Source: Jannaschia maritima
Lineage (GTDB): Bacteria > Pseudomonadota > Alphaproteobacteria > Rhodobacterales > Rhodobacteraceae
Length of the DNA: 64,000 nt
NCBI RefSeq assembly: GCF_030973515.1
Contig: NZ_JARGZA010000003.1
Coordinates: 124,001-188,000 of the forward strand
Reading direction: 5' to 3'
Shown: one piece after another, positions 8,675-18,208 of the stretch
How the letters are laid out: each line of letters opens with the position of its first letter
Numbering within the stretch: position 1 is the first letter of the stretch
Translations under genes and position numbers: made by a program
The notes under the pieces: model-generated
What the model was told of the DNA's origin: nothing
The model's database searches: none
What the model saw: only the letters and a program-made list of their open reading frames with translations

Positions 8675-9948
8675 CGCAGGAGCGACGGCAGCCATGTCGA
8701 CAACGCCGGCACGTAGCTGACGGCCATCAGGACCGCGATGTTGGTCGCCAGGAACGGCAGGATGGCCCGCACCACGGGCGCCAGGGGAAGCCGTGCGATG
8801 CCCGCGCACACGAACAGGCAGACCCCCACCGGCGGCGTCGTCAAGCCGATCATCAGGTTCAGGACCGCGAACGTGGCGAAATGGATCGGGTCCACCCCCA
8901 CGGCGGTCGCCAATTGCAGCAGCGGCACGAACAGGATGATCAGCGCGGCGATCGTCTCCATGAACATGCCGACGAACAGCAGCAGCAGGTTGATCAGCAG
9001 GATCACGACGACCCGGCTGTCGGTCAGCGACAGCACGCCCGCGGCGATGGCCTGCGGGATGCGTTCGGACACCAGGATCCAGCCGAACACGTTGGCGAAG
9101 CCCACCAGCGCCAGGATCCCCGCCGACGAGACGGCGCTGTCGATCACGATGCTTGGGACCGCGCGCCAAGGCAACTCGCGGTACACGACCCCACCCACGA
9201 GCAGGGCATACACGCTGGCCACGATGGCCGTCTCAGTGGGCGTGGCGATGCCGGACAACAGGCCGTAGACGATCAGCCCCGTCATCGCCAGGGCCCAAGA
9301 CGCCGATCCGAAGGACCGGGCCACCTCGCCCCAGCCCTGCCAGTCCTGGCGCGGAAAGCGCCGCCGCCGCGAGATGACATAGCACGTCACCATCATCGCC
9401 AGCCCCATCAGGATGCCCGGGATCGCGCCCGCCACGAACATCTGCCCGACCGAGATGCCCGCGAGCGACCCCACGATGATCATCGGCACCGACGGTGGGA
9501 TGATCGGCCCCACCGTGGACGAGGCCGCCGTCACGGCGGCCGCGAAGCCCGCGGGATAGCCCGCCTTCTTCATCCCGGGGATCATCACGCCACCGATGGA
9601 CGCGGCGTCCGCCACGGCGGTCCCGGTGATGCCGCCGAACAGCATGGACGCGGATATGTTGGTCAGCCCCAGCCCGCCGCGGATCCAGCCAACCAGCGCG
9701 TTGGCGAAGCGGATGATCCGCTGCGTGATGCCGCCCCGGTTCATCAGGTTCCCCGCGAGGATGAAGCCCGGGATCGACAGCAGCACGAACACGTCCATCC
9801 CCGCATACATCTTCTGCGGGATCACGACGGGGTTCAGCCCGGCCACGAGGATATAGGCCAGGGACGCCAATCCCAGCGTCGCCGCCACGGGCACGCCGAT
9901 CACCAGGCCGCCGACGAACAGCGTCAGCAGGATGGCGACGTCGGTCAT
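8671..9948 (-). CDS. dctM: TRAP transporter large permease DctM
   Basis: A 425-residue protein with about 12-13 hydrophobic segments and DctM signatures: GVPVAATLGLASL, SIPGFILAGNLMNRGGIT, AAVTAASSTVGPIIPPSVPMII and GLTTPPVGVCLFV. It is the large membrane subunit of a sodium-driven tripartite transporter moving a small acid across the inner membrane. It overlaps dctQ by 4 nt (ATGA) and DUF1810 by 4 nt. The substrate is not readable from this subunit. Confidence 0.96.
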   Translation of the reverse strand: MTDVAILLTLFVGGLVIGVPVAATLGLASLAYILVAGLNPVVIPQKMYAGMDVFVLLSIPGFILAGNLMNRGGITQRIIRFANALVGWIRGGLGLTNISASMLFGGITGTAVADAASIGGVMIPGMKKAGYPAGFAAAVTAASSTVGPIIPPSVPMIIVGSLAGISVGQMFVAGAIPGILMGLAMMVTCYVISRRRRFPRQDWQGWGEVARSFGSASWALAMTGLIVYGLLSGIATPTETAIVASVYALLVGGVVYRELPWRAVPSIVIDSAVSSAGILALVGFANVFGWILVSERIPQAIAAGVLSLTDSRVVVILLINLLLLFVGMFMETIAALIILFVPLLQLATAVGVDPIHFATFAVLNLMIGLTTPPVGVCLFVCAGIARLPLAPVVRAILPFLATNIAVLMAVSYVPALSTWLPSLLR

Positions 9949-10481
9949 GCCGGACCGGTCCCGTCCGTCGCCGCGTCCAGGTCGGCCGGGGCCGCTTCCG
10001 GCCGGCCGTCTGCCCCGCCCGTCAGCATCGCCAGCACCCGCAGCGCCGCGAACAGGCCCAGAAGCGCGAGCATCAGGAAGATCGAGAAGTGGACGACGCT
10101 CATGGTCAGGCCCAGCGCGGGGGAGGTCTGGAAGCCCCCCACGGCGACGAACCGCCATGCCATCGGCAGCAGGTAGAGGCACAGCCCAGCGATCGCCGCC
10201 GCCGAAAGCAGCCGCAGGACGCGGGCGACGGGTTCGGGCAGCATCTCGGTGAACACGTCCACGTTGACCAGATCGCCCGTGCGCAGGGCCAGCCCCGCCC
10301 CGATCGCCGCCATATAGAGGAGGGCAAAGCGCGTCGCCTCCTCCGTCCAGACGGGCGAGCGCCCCAGCGTCCGGCCCGCCACCTGCGTCAGCACGGCGGC
10401 GATCAGGATCAGGAACGCCAATCCCGCGAGGGCACGGAACAGCGCGACGACCCAGCGGGTCAGGGTATCGACATGGCGCAT
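9945..10481 (-). CDS. dctQ: TRAP transporter small permease DctQ
   Basis: A 178-residue protein with four predicted membrane helices and the DctQ signatures RSPVWTEEATRFALLYMAAIGAGLALRTG (bridged WTEE) and NVDVFTEMLP. It joins DctM in the membrane. I prefer the ATG at 10481 because GGGACGG then sits 6 nt upstream; the ATG at 10487 is too close to it. The C-terminus overlaps the dctM start. Confidence 0.93.
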   Translation of the reverse strand: MRHVDTLTRWVVALFRALAGLAFLILIAAVLTQVAGRTLGRSPVWTEEATRFALLYMAAIGAGLALRTGDLVNVDVFTEMLPEPVARVLRLLSAAAIAGLCLYLLPMAWRFVAVGGFQTSPALGLTMSVVHFSIFLMLALLGLFAALRVLAMLTGGADGRPEAAPADLDAATDGTGPA

Positions 10482-10540
10482 CGGCATCCGTCCCGCTTGG
10501 ACGGACGGCCCTGGGGCGAACCCGGGGCCGTCCGCGACGA

Positions 10541-11515
10541 TCACTCGGTTTGGGCGGCGAACAGATCCTCGACGATCGGGCGCACCTCGTCGGCCACGTT
10601 GGACAGAACCGCGTCGCGGGCCGCCACCGCGAAGGCCGCGCCGTCGACGTCCACGAAGGTCATGCCCTGCCCTTCCAGATAGGCGCGATCCTCCGCCAGC
10701 GATTCCTGGAACAGACCGCGCTCGTATTCCTGCGCGATGGTCGCCGCCTCCTGCAGGGCGGCGCGGTCGTCCTCCGACAGCGACTGCCAGGTCTGCTCCG
10801 AGATCGCGAGGTAGATCCAGGACCGCACGTGCTCCGTCTGGTTCACGTGGCTCTGCACCTCGTCGAAGGACGCGGATCGGATCAGCGCGAGCGGGTTCTC
10901 CTGCGCGTCGATGGTGCCGTTCTGCAGCGAGGTGAACACCTCCGAAAAGGCCATCGGGGTCGGCTGGGCGCCCAGCGCGGACCACGTGTCGACGAACAGG
11001 GGCACGTTGGGCACGCGCATCCGCAGCCCGTCCAGCTCGTCCGGGCTGGCGATGGGCCGGTTGGACGTCAGGTTGCGCGGGCCCCGCGCGAAGTACGCCA
11101 GGGGCCGGACCTGCGCGCGTTCCACGATCTGCTCCTCGATCCGCTCGCCGATGTCGCCCGACGCGACCTCGTCCATCTGTTCCAGCGAACCGTACGCGTA
11201 GGGCACAGCCAGCAGCGCGGCCATCGGCGCCCAGTTCTGCAGGGATTCGCCGGTGATGGTCATGTCAACGGTGCCTAGCTGCATCCCGTTGATCAGGTCG
11301 ATCTCCTTGCCCAGCGACTCGTTGGGGAAGACCTCCACGGCGATGCGGCCGTCGGTCAGGCGGGCCACCTCCTCGGCGAAGCGCACGGATGCCTGGTGCC
11401 AGGAATTGTCCTCGTTCGCCAGGTGACCCAGTTGCAGCGTCCGCTCCTGCGCGAACACGGGCATGGCCAGCGCGGCGGCGACCGCGGCGGCGGCGATGAT
11501 CTTCGAAAACGTCAT
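10541..11515 (-). CDS. dctP: TRAP transporter solute-binding protein DctP
   Basis: A 324-residue periplasmic receptor with a signal peptide (MTFSKIIAAAAVAAALAMPVFA). DctP features include RFAEEVARLTDGRIAVEVFPNESLG, LDGLRMRVPNVPLFVDTWSALGAQPTPMAFSEVFTSLQNGTIDAQENP (in pieces) and a conserved Arg in GLRMR that binds the ligand carboxylate. Start supported by GGGAGGA 5 nt upstream. It lies 59 bp before dctQ. Substrate is unknown; receptors of this size usually bind C4-dicarboxylates, sugar acids or ectoine-like acids. Confidence 0.93.
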   Translation of the reverse strand: MTFSKIIAAAAVAAALAMPVFAQERTLQLGHLANEDNSWHQASVRFAEEVARLTDGRIAVEVFPNESLGKEIDLINGMQLGTVDMTITGESLQNWAPMAALLAVPYAYGSLEQMDEVASGDIGERIEEQIVERAQVRPLAYFARGPRNLTSNRPIASPDELDGLRMRVPNVPLFVDTWSALGAQPTPMAFSEVFTSLQNGTIDAQENPLALIRSASFDEVQSHVNQTEHVRSWIYLAISEQTWQSLSEDDRAALQEAATIAQEYERGLFQESLAEDRAYLEGQGMTFVDVDGAAFAVAARDAVLSNVADEVRPIVEDLFAAQTE

Positions 11516-11618
11516 GATGGTCCTCCCGTTGCGCGACCCCTCTCGCACGACGATGACGTTAGGCAGACCCCGGGCGACGCGCAACGCCCCCGGGGGGAAC
11601 CGCGGCCTGCGTTCCACG

Positions 11619-12173
11619 CTACTCCGCAATTGCGGCCAGCACCGCCTGCATCGGGTCGGCCGCCCAGTCCGCGTCGCCGATCAGCTCCGCCACCACCGTC
11701 CCGGCCCGGTCCAAAATCAGCGTGTGCGGCAGCCCCTTCACCCCGAGGGCGGCCGCCATCTCGCCCTGCGGGTCGCGGTGCAACGGCAGCGTGTCCACCC
11801 CCGTGTCCTCCCAGAACCGTTCCATCGCCTGGGGATGGTGTCGCCCGAAGGCCATCGTCACGACCTGCAGGTCCGCTCCGCCCATCTCGTCCTGCAACGT
11901 CTGGAGCGATGGCATCTCCTTGCGGCACGGTGCGCACCACGTGGCCCAGAAGTTCAGGACCACCACGGCACCGGCATAGTCCGACAGGTCCGCCGTCCCA
12001 CCCTCGAACAGGGCGAACGCGGTGACCGGAGGTGGCGTCGGGTCGTCCCGGAACGTCAGCTTCGGCACCGCTTCCGCCGCGAGCGCGCGGGCCGCCGTCA
12101 GGTCCGCCGCCGCGGGGGTGGCGAGGCCCGGAACGGACAGGTAGAGGGCCAGCAACAGCGGGAGCATGCGCAT
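11619..12173 (-). CDS. TlpA-type periplasmic thioredoxin-like protein
   Basis: A 184-residue protein with an N-terminal signal peptide or anchor ([21 protein letters not shown]), then an AhpC/TSA-Redoxin-type thioredoxin fold with [15 protein letters not shown] (C80, C83) and [13 protein letters not shown] with the cis-proline. Such proteins reduce disulfides in the periplasm, often for cytochrome c maturation. The ATG used (12171-12173) interlocks with the argH start on the other strand; an alternative ATG at 12167 gives a tighter signal peptide and also interlocks. dctP follows 103 bp downstream. Confidence 0.88.
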   Translation of the reverse strand: MRMLPLLLALYLSVPGLATPAAADLTAARALAAEAVPKLTFRDDPTPPPVTAFALFEGGTADLSDYAGAVVVLNFWATWCAPCRKEMPSLQTLQDEMGGADLQVVTMAFGRHHPQAMERFWEDTGVDTLPLHRDPQGEMAAALGVKGLPHTLILDRAGTVVAELIGDADWAADPMQAVLAAIAE

Positions 12174-13563
12174 GTCGAAGTCGTCCAACCAGATGTGGGG
12201 CGGCCGGTTCGCGGACGGACCGGACGCGTTGATGGAGGCGATCAACGCATCGATCGGGTTCGACCGCAGACTCGCCCGCCAGGATATAGAAGCCAGCCGG
12301 GCCCATGCCCAGATGCTGGGCGCCACCGGCATCGTCGACGGGGCCGATGCCGACGCGATCCGCGAGGGTCTGCTAACCGTCCTGGCGGAGATCGAGGGGG
12401 GCGGCTTCGCGTTCTCCACCGCGCTCGAGGACATCCACATGAACGTCGAGGCCCGGCTGACCGAGCTCATCGGGCCGGTCGCGGGCCGGCTGCACACGGC
12501 GCGGTCGCGCAACGACCAGGTGGCCACCGACTTCCGCCTGTGGGTCCGGGACGCGATCGACGACACGCTGGAGGCATTGGACGCGCTCCACGCGGCCCTG
12601 ATCGATCAGGCCGATCGGCACCACGACTGGATCATGCCGGGCTTCACGCACCTGCAGACCGCGCAGCCCGTGACCTGGGGCCACCACATGCTGGCCTATG
12701 CCGAGATGGTGCATCGCGATCGCGGGCGGTTCCGCGACGCCCGCGCGCGCATGAACGAAAGCCCCCTGGGCGCCGCGGCCCTGGCCGGCACGTCGTTCCC
12801 GATCGACCGGGACATGACGGCCCGGGCGCTGGGCTTCGACCGTCCCTGCGCCAACTCGCTCGACGCCGTCAGCGACCGGGACTTCGCCCTCGAGTTCCTC
12901 GGGGCCGCCAGCATTGCGGCGATGCACCTGTCGCGCCTGGCGGAGGAGCTGGTGATCTGGTCGTCCGCGCAGTTCCGCTTCGTCGTGCTGTCGGATCGAT
13001 GGACCACCGGGTCCAGCATCATGCCGCAGAAGAAGAACCCCGATGCGGCCGAGTTGCTGCGCGCCAAGCTGGGCCGCATCCTGGGCGCCAACGTGGCGCT
13101 TCTGACGGTAATGAAGGGGCTTCCCTTGACCTATTCGAAGGACATGCAGGAGGACAAGGAACAGGTGTTCGACGCGGCCGACCATTTGCTGCTCGCCCTG
13201 CGCGCCATGGCGGGAATGGTCGCCGACATGACGCCACGGCGCGACGCGCTCGAAGCCGCGGCCGCATCCGGCTTCTCGACCGCGACCGACCTCGCCGATT
13301 GGCTCGTCCGCGAACTGGGTCTGCCCTTCCGCGAGGCGCACCACGTTACCGGGGCGCTCGTCGCCCGCGCGGAGAAGGCGGGAGTCGACCTGCCCGACCT
13401 GACCCTGGCCGAGATGCAGCACGAGCATCCTGGCATCACGCAGGCCGTCTTCGGCGTGCTGGGGGTGCGCAATTCCGTCGCATCGCGCGACGTTTCGGGC
13501 GGCACCGCCCCGGGCCGGGTGCGCGAGCAGATCGAACGCTGGCGCGGGGGGGATCGCGCATGA
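12172..13563 (+). CDS. argH: Argininosuccinate lyase
   Basis: A 463-residue enzyme for the last step of arginine synthesis (argininosuccinate to arginine and fumarate). It shows [21 protein letters not shown], the [10 protein letters not shown] and [13 protein letters not shown] motifs and the fumarase/aspartase signature [11 protein letters not shown] (about residues 280-290). I choose the ATG at 12172 because GGGAG lies 7 nt upstream; the ATG at 12166 would be only 1 nt from it. The next gene, lptM, overlaps by ATGA. No leader fits between argH and the divergent tlpA. Confidence 0.97.
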   Translation: MSKSSNQMWGGRFADGPDALMEAINASIGFDRRLARQDIEASRAHAQMLGATGIVDGADADAIREGLLTVLAEIEGGGFAFSTALEDIHMNVEARLTELIGPVAGRLHTARSRNDQVATDFRLWVRDAIDDTLEALDALHAALIDQADRHHDWIMPGFTHLQTAQPVTWGHHMLAYAEMVHRDRGRFRDARARMNESPLGAAALAGTSFPIDRDMTARALGFDRPCANSLDAVSDRDFALEFLGAASIAAMHLSRLAEELVIWSSAQFRFVVLSDRWTTGSSIMPQKKNPDAAELLRAKLGRILGANVALLTVMKGLPLTYSKDMQEDKEQVFDAADHLLLALRAMAGMVADMTPRRDALEAAAASGFSTATDLADWLVRELGLPFREAHHVTGALVARAEKAGVDLPDLTLAEMQHEHPGITQAVFGVLGVRNSVASRDVSGGTAPGRVREQIERWRGGDRA

Positions 13564-13733
13564 CCGTCCGTCCGTTCGCCGCCCTCGCCGTCACCTTCGC
13601 CCTTCTATTGCAGGGCTGCGGCGTCGACGGCCCCCCCGTCCCCCCATCCCAGGTCGAGCGGGAGCGCGACCGCGCGGGCGCGGACATCGCCATCACCGGC
13701 ACGGCCTCGATCGGCATCGTGGGGGGAAGCTGA
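13560..13733 (+). CDS. Small LptM-like lipoprotein
   Basis: A 57-residue protein with a lipobox LLLQGC (lipidated Cys20) followed at once by GVDGPPVPP, matching the GCGxxGPxxxP pattern of the LptM (YifL) family. LptM assists maturation of the LPS translocon LptD/LptE in enterobacteria. Its ATG overlaps the argH stop. An argH-lipoprotein-lysA order is common in alphaproteobacteria, but lysA is not here; a HAD-like gene follows instead. Confidence 0.75.
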   Translation: MTVRPFAALAVTFALLLQGCGVDGPPVPPSQVERERDRAGADIAITGTASIGIVGGS

Positions 13734-13822
13734 CGGGGATCCCGTGTCCCGACCAGACCTTTGACGGTGCCTCCGATGCGCTAGCTGACCGTTCGACGGC
13801 CAAGCGCACGGGGACATCGTCC

Positions 13823-14482
13823 ATGAAAGCCCTTCTCCTCGGGTCCATCGGAACCCTCGCCGACACGTCGGAGCTGCAGCGTTGGGCGTTCAACGCCGCC
13901 TTCCACGCCCACGGTCTGGACTGGGATTGGGACCGCGAAACCTATGCCGGGATGCTGACTACGTCCGGCGGTGCGGACAGGATCGCCCGGCATGCCGCGA
14001 CGCTGGGCCACGACGTCGACGTGGCGGCCGTGCATGCGACGAAGTCCGATCTGTTCCAGTCCGCGCTTGCGGAGGGCAAGGCACGGATGCGTCCCGGTCT
14101 GGACCACATCCTGACGCGTGCGCGGCAGGACGGCATGGCGCTGGGACTGGTGACCACGACGGAGCCCGGCAACGTGGAGCATCTGCTACGGGGCCTCGAC
14201 CTCGATGCGGACCTCTTCGACGTCGTCACGACGCGCGAGGACGTGGCGGCCCCGAAACCCGCGCCCGACTGCTACCGGCGCGCATTGGGCGCGCTGGGCC
14301 TGCGTCCCGACGAGGCGCTCGCGATCGAGGACAACGTCCCTGGCGTCCGCGCGGCGCAGTCTGCGGGCGTGCTGTGCCTGATCTGGCCCAACGAGAACAC
14401 GGGCGGGCACGACTTCCCCCGCGCGGCCCGCGTCAGCGACGACATCACCCGCATGATATGGGCGGGCACCCTGGCGGCATGA
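13823..14482 (+). CDS. HAD-superfamily (CbbY-like) protein lacking the motif I aspartates
   Basis: A 219-residue protein with the fold order of CbbY/phosphoglycolate phosphatase-like HAD enzymes: cap domain about 15-85, motif II GLVTTTEPGN, motif III lysine in VAAPKPAPDCYRRAL and motif IV ALAIEDNVPGVRAAQSAG. Motif I should read DxDGT, but residues 7-11 read GSIGT, so the nucleophile and the acid/base aspartate are both absent. The rest is intact, which argues for a kept non-phosphatase role (ligand binding or a different chemistry) rather than a decaying gene. It stands 89 bp after lptM. Confidence 0.8.
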   Translation: MKALLLGSIGTLADTSELQRWAFNAAFHAHGLDWDWDRETYAGMLTTSGGADRIARHAATLGHDVDVAAVHATKSDLFQSALAEGKARMRPGLDHILTRARQDGMALGLVTTTEPGNVEHLLRGLDLDADLFDVVTTREDVAAPKPAPDCYRRALGALGLRPDEALAIEDNVPGVRAAQSAGVLCLIWPNENTGGHDFPRAARVSDDITRMIWAGTLAA

Positions 14483-14893
14483 CATCGGGGCGCTGGCTTC
14501 GTCCCTACGTCGCGCTGCTCTGCGGTGCTCCTCGTTCTGGGGGACCGTTTCGGTGTCGCGCGCCGAACGGGGTGCGACGCAGTGGGCCTTCTCCCGATGA
14601 AATGAGGATCCTGTTACGGGTATCGGTCCGAAGGCGCGTTTCGGGAGGCACCGTGCGGTAGGGGCACCCCCCGCGCGCCCCCCGGTCGGACCGATCCGCG
14701 AATCGATTGGGTCGGACAAACCCCTGTCCGAAACCGACGATCGGCCGTCGGGTCTTCGGGACGCCGACGGCTTCGGGTGCAGCGACGGCACGGTCTGCCC
14801 CGCCCCTGCGCCGCCCGTGTTGCACGCGCGCCGGGCATCCGGCAGGACTGGCACGACGACAGGGGGCCGCCGCCCCCGTGGGAGACGTGCGAC
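14483..14893 (+). promoter_or_regulatory. 411-bp region with three hairpins ahead of greA (candidate leader)
   Basis: No gene is visible. Reading toward greA there are TCGGACA/TGTCCGA (14712-14731), GCCGTCGG/CCGACGGC with a loop containing TTCG (14744-14771), and GGGGG/CCCCC (14862-14877) just before the ribosome binding site GGGAG. A structured greA leader is plausible; in E. coli the greA leader yields the small RNA GraL, but I see no sequence relation. Confidence 0.45.
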
Positions 14894-15367
14894 ATGGACA
14901 AGGTTCCGATGACCCCCGGCGGCATGGCCGCCCTCCAGCGCGAGCTGAAGCAGCTCAAATCGGAGGAACGCCCCGCCATCATTCGCGCCATCGCGGAGGC
15001 GCGCGAGCACGGCGACCTGTCCGAGAACGCGGAATACCATTCCGCACGCGAGAAGCAGGGCTTCATCGAAGGGCGCATCAAGGAGCTGGAAGGCCTGATC
15101 TCGCTGGCGGAGGTGATCGACCCCGCGAAGATGACGGGCGACGAGATCAAGTTCGGGGCGACCGTGACCCTGGTGGACGAGGACACGGAGGAGGAGAAGG
15201 TCTATCAAATCGTGGGCGAGCCGGAGGCCGACATCGAGAACGGCAAGCTCAACCTCCGCTCGCCGCTCGCGCGTGCCCTCATCGGCAAGGAGGAGGGCGA
15301 CTCGGTCGAGGTCCGAACCCCGGGCGGCACGCGATCCTATGAAGTGACGGGCGTAGCCTACCGGTGA
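14894..15367 (+). CDS. greA: Transcription elongation factor GreA
   Basis: A 157-residue protein: N-terminal coiled coil with [26 protein letters not shown] (the acidic D/E tip that enters the polymerase secondary channel) and a C-terminal FKBP-like domain ([38 protein letters not shown]). It rescues backtracked RNA polymerase by stimulating transcript cleavage. Start at 14894 behind GGGAG. The stop overlaps the GTG of the following membrane protein gene. Confidence 0.97.
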   Translation: MDKVPMTPGGMAALQRELKQLKSEERPAIIRAIAEAREHGDLSENAEYHSAREKQGFIEGRIKELEGLISLAEVIDPAKMTGDEIKFGATVTLVDEDTEEEKVYQIVGEPEADIENGKLNLRSPLARALIGKEEGDSVEVRTPGGTRSYEVTGVAYR

Positions 15368-16338
15368 GCGAAGGGGGTCCGTCCGACCCGGACGGCGGTC
15401 CGACCGGGTGGATCACGCGGGTCGAGGTCGTGGCCCTGATCCTGTCGCTGGCCTGGCTGGCCTTCGTCAACTTCGTGTTCCTCGCCATGGACACGGGCGA
15501 GATGCCGTTCGACACGCCTGACGGGTTCGTCGCCACGATCATCGGGATCTTCCTGCCCATCGGACTGATCTGGATCGGTGCGGCGACGATCCGCATGGTC
15601 CGCACCCTGCGGCAGGAAGGGCGCCGCCTGCAGGATTCGGTCGACGGCCTGCGCGGCACCTATGTCGATGCCCTGAAGGCCGTCCGCAACCCCGCGTCCG
15701 GGACCGGCGATCGCGACGCCACGACGAAGGTCCTGCTGGAGGAGGTGCAGCGCCGCCAGACCCTTCTGGACGTCCGGTTGGCAGGCCTGTCCCGCGCGCG
15801 CCTGCCCCGGCCGGCCGCGCCGGAACCCGCCCCCAAGCCCGTGCAGCCCGACCCCGTGCCGCCAGGCGGGATCGCGGTGGACGACTTCGTCCGCGCGGTC
15901 GACTTCCCGGAGAACGACCGCGACGACGAGGGCTTCCGCATCCTGCGCCGCGCGCTGGACCACCGCCCGACCGCGCAGGCGCTGGTGGCCGCGCAGGAGG
16001 TGTTCGCCATGCTGGCCGAGGACGGCCTCTACGTGGACGACCTGCGGGTGGACCCGGCGCGCGCCGCGGAATGGCGGGCCTTCCTCGCGGGCCGGCTGCG
16101 CGACGCATCCGCCCCCGGCGCGATGCGCGACGGCGCCGTGCAGGCCATGACGCTGGTGCGGATGCGCGAGGATCCGTCCTTCCGCGACGCGGCGCGGGCG
16201 TTCCTGCAGGCGTTCCGGGCCGCCGCCCGGGACGTCGAGCCGCGGGCCACCGACCCGCAGCTGGACGACTTGGCACGCACGCGCAGTGCACGGGCCTATC
16301 TGCTCTTGGCCCGCGCGCTGGCGGAGGTCGAAGGCTAG
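15364..16338 (+). CDS. Membrane-anchored protein of unknown function coupled to greA
   Basis: A 324-residue protein with two hydrophobic helices near the N-terminus (about 20-42 and 56-76), a cytoplasmic-type coiled segment ([21 protein letters not shown]), a proline-rich linker (about 145-165) and a helical alanine-rich C-terminal domain with no motif I know. GTG start at 15364 overlaps the greA stop (GTGA), so translation is coupled. It is convergent with the receiver-like gene with a 4-bp overlap. Confidence 0.7.
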   Translation: MSEGGPSDPDGGPTGWITRVEVVALILSLAWLAFVNFVFLAMDTGEMPFDTPDGFVATIIGIFLPIGLIWIGAATIRMVRTLRQEGRRLQDSVDGLRGTYVDALKAVRNPASGTGDRDATTKVLLEEVQRRQTLLDVRLAGLSRARLPRPAAPEPAPKPVQPDPVPPGGIAVDDFVRAVDFPENDRDDEGFRILRRALDHRPTAQALVAAQEVFAMLAEDGLYVDDLRVDPARAAEWRAFLAGRLRDASAPGAMRDGAVQAMTLVRMREDPSFRDAARAFLQAFRAAARDVEPRATDPQLDDLARTRSARAYLLLARALAEVEG

Positions 16339-16721
16339 GCCGCGCGGCTGAGCGCGTGATGGGCCACCATCGCGCCCAGGTCGCCCGACGCCATCGCGGG
16401 CGTCACGAGGGCATGGGCGTTGTGCGAATGGCTGAAGATCGAGCCATCGGCGAAGTTGTGCCGCAGCCCCATCTCGTAGATCACCCGCACCTCCGGCATG
16501 CGGAACTCGATGTAGTCGGCGATGGCCAGCGGGCTGGCGTTCCGCATGTCCAGACCGATCACCACCACCCGCGGCGCCAGGTCGCGCAGGATCGAGATCG
16601 CCTCGTTCGGATCGTTCGTTTCCAGGAGCCGGAAGTCGCGCTGGGAAGCCTGCGCATCCTCCAGCCGCCGCGCCATCGTCTCGGTTATGCCCACCGCCAG
16701 GACCCAGGGAATGTCTGCCAT
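16335..16721 (-). CDS. Receiver-like single-domain protein
   Basis: A 128-residue protein that follows the alpha/beta order of a response-regulator receiver: VLAVGITETMARRLEDA, FRLLETNDPNEAISILRDLAPRVVVIGLDM, and RNASPLAIADYIEFRMPEVRVIYEM. The usual N-terminal acidic pair is missing (VGIT instead of VDDE), and the phospho-acceptor position in VVVIGLDM holds an Asp one step displaced, so it may be a pseudo-receiver. GAGAGG lies about 8 nt before the ATG, and an AT-rich stretch (16735-16800) gives it a likely promoter. No sensor kinase is adjacent. Confidence 0.6.
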   Translation of the reverse strand: MADIPWVLAVGITETMARRLEDAQASQRDFRLLETNDPNEAISILRDLAPRVVVIGLDMRNASPLAIADYIEFRMPEVRVIYEMGLRHNFADGSIFSHSHNAHALVTPAMASGDLGAMVAHHALSRAA

Positions 16722-16915
16722 CTGCTCGCCTCTCTTTTCTTGTTTTGCCTTTCCGGCTTTGCGTATTTGTATGGGGGCGGAATCTTAAGCGCCGGTTAAT
16801 CGGACGCGTCGAATTCGACGGGAATTATGACGACCGCGTGAGCGATCCACGGGTCGTCGATTGCCCCCCACGCCGCCCTGTGGTCTGTGGCCGCGATCCG
16901 CCCGGGGGGAGTGCT

Positions 16916-17290
16916 ATGACGATCACCACCATCACCGTCTGCGAGACCTGCAAGCGCGACGATTGGCAGGCGGGCACGGCCCTCACCGACGGAGAGCGGC
17001 TGGCCGCCCTGGTGGAGGCGGCGGCGGAGGATCGCCCCCTCGTGCGGGTCCGCCGGCACGCCTGCCTGATGGGCTGCAAGGGGGCGTGCAACGTCGCTGT
17101 CCAGGGGAAGGGCAAGATGGCCTATACGCTCGGCCGGTTCGACGCCGACCCGGACGCGGCGGCGGGCATCGTCGCCTATGCCGCCCTGCATGCGGAACAG
17201 GACACGGGCGTCGTGCCGTTCCGCGAATGGCCGCAGGCGATCAAGGGACACTTCGTCACCCGGCATCCGCCCCTTCCCGCCGACGACTGA
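16916..17290 (+). CDS. DUF1636 family cysteine-containing protein (cobalamin-linked)
   Basis: A 124-residue protein with cysteines spaced as CETCKRDDW (C9, C12) and RRHACLMGCKGACNVAVQGKGK, resembling a thioredoxin-like [2Fe-2S] ferredoxin. This is the DUF1636 family, frequently found next to cobalamin genes. GGGGGGAG sits 4 nt before the ATG. cbiB begins 9 bp downstream, so the two are co-transcribed. A redox role in cobalt or corrin reduction is an inference from context. Confidence 0.8.
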   Translation: MTITTITVCETCKRDDWQAGTALTDGERLAALVEAAAEDRPLVRVRRHACLMGCKGACNVAVQGKGKMAYTLGRFDADPDAAAGIVAYAALHAEQDTGVVPFREWPQAIKGHFVTRHPPLPADD

Positions 17291-17299
17291 CCCCCGCCC

Positions 17300-18208
17300 G
17301 TGCTGCTCGCCGTCGCCCTGGCGCTGGACGCCCTGCTGGGCGAGCCGGACTGGCTGTGGCGCCGCCTGCCCCATCCGGTCGTCCTGATGGGCCGCGCGGT
17401 CTCGGCGCTCGACGCCCGCTGGAACCGTGGGCGCGCACGCCGCGCGAAGGGCGTGGCCGCGATCGTGCTGCTCGTCGCCGGCGCGGGCATGGCTGCCTGG
17501 GCCGCGCAGGTCGCGTTGGGTCCGGTCGGGACCGTCGTCGCGGCGGCGGTCCTGCTCGCGCAGCGCAGCTTGGTGCAGCACGTCGCCGCCGTCGCCGCGA
17601 CCCTGCGCGCCGGCGGCGTGGCGGCGGGCCGGAACGCGGTCGCGATGATCGTGGGCCGCGACACGGCCGCCATGGACGAGCCCGACATCGCCCGGGCCGC
17701 CATCGAATCGGCGGCGGAGAACCTGTCCGACGGCGTGGTGGCCCCCGCCTTCTGGTTCGCCGTCGGGGGCCTGCCGGGCATCGCGATCTACAAGACGGTC
17801 AACACGGCGGATTCCACGATCGGCTATCTGACGCCGCGCCATGCCGCGTTCGGATGGGCGGCCGCACGGCTGGACGACGCGATGAACTGGATCCCCGCGC
17901 GCCTGACCGCGGTGCTGATCCTGGCCGCCCACGGGCATCGCGGCATGGGCGCCGTCGCGGCGGACGCCGCGCGCCACCGGTCCCCCAACGCGGGCTGGCC
18001 GGAAGCGGCGCTGGCGCGCGTGCTGGACGTGGCGCTGGCGGGGCCGCGCAGCTACGACGGGGTCGTGCGCGACTATGCGTTCGCGCATCCGGCCGGCCGA
18101 CGATCGCCCGGCCCGGCGGACGTGGACCGTGCCATCGCGGCCCTGTGGCGCGTCTGGTGGGCGGTGCTGGCCCTGTCGCTGGCCCTCGGGGCGCTCAGCC
18201 TTCGGTGA
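17300..18208 (+). CDS. cbiB: Adenosylcobinamide-phosphate synthase CbiB/CobD
   Basis: A 302-residue inner-membrane protein with DALLGEPDWLWRRLPHPVVLMG, ESAAENLSDGVVAPAFWFAVGGLPGIAIYKTVNTADS and YDGVVRDYAF, the hallmark segments of CbiB. It attaches the aminopropanol arm to adenosylcobyric acid. The GTG at 17300 gives the expected N-terminus. Its 3' end overlaps the convergent transglutaminase gene by 14 bp. Called cobD in the aerobic (Pseudomonas denitrificans) nomenclature. Confidence 0.95.
   Translation: MLLAVALALDALLGEPDWLWRRLPHPVVLMGRAVSALDARWNRGRARRAKGVAAIVLLVAGAGMAAWAAQVALGPVGTVVAAAVLLAQRSLVQHVAAVAATLRAGGVAAGRNAVAMIVGRDTAAMDEPDIARAAIESAAENLSDGVVAPAFWFAVGGLPGIAIYKTVNTADSTIGYLTPRHAAFGWAAARLDDAMNWIPARLTAVLILAAHGHRGMGAVAADAARHRSPNAGWPEAALARVLDVALAGPRSYDGVVRDYAFAHPAGRRSPGPADVDRAIAALWRVWWAVLALSLALGALSLR

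Noticed and set aside
11396-12025. Plus-strand frames opposite dctP and tlpA
   Set aside because: Proline/arginine-rich shadows of two clear minus-strand genes.
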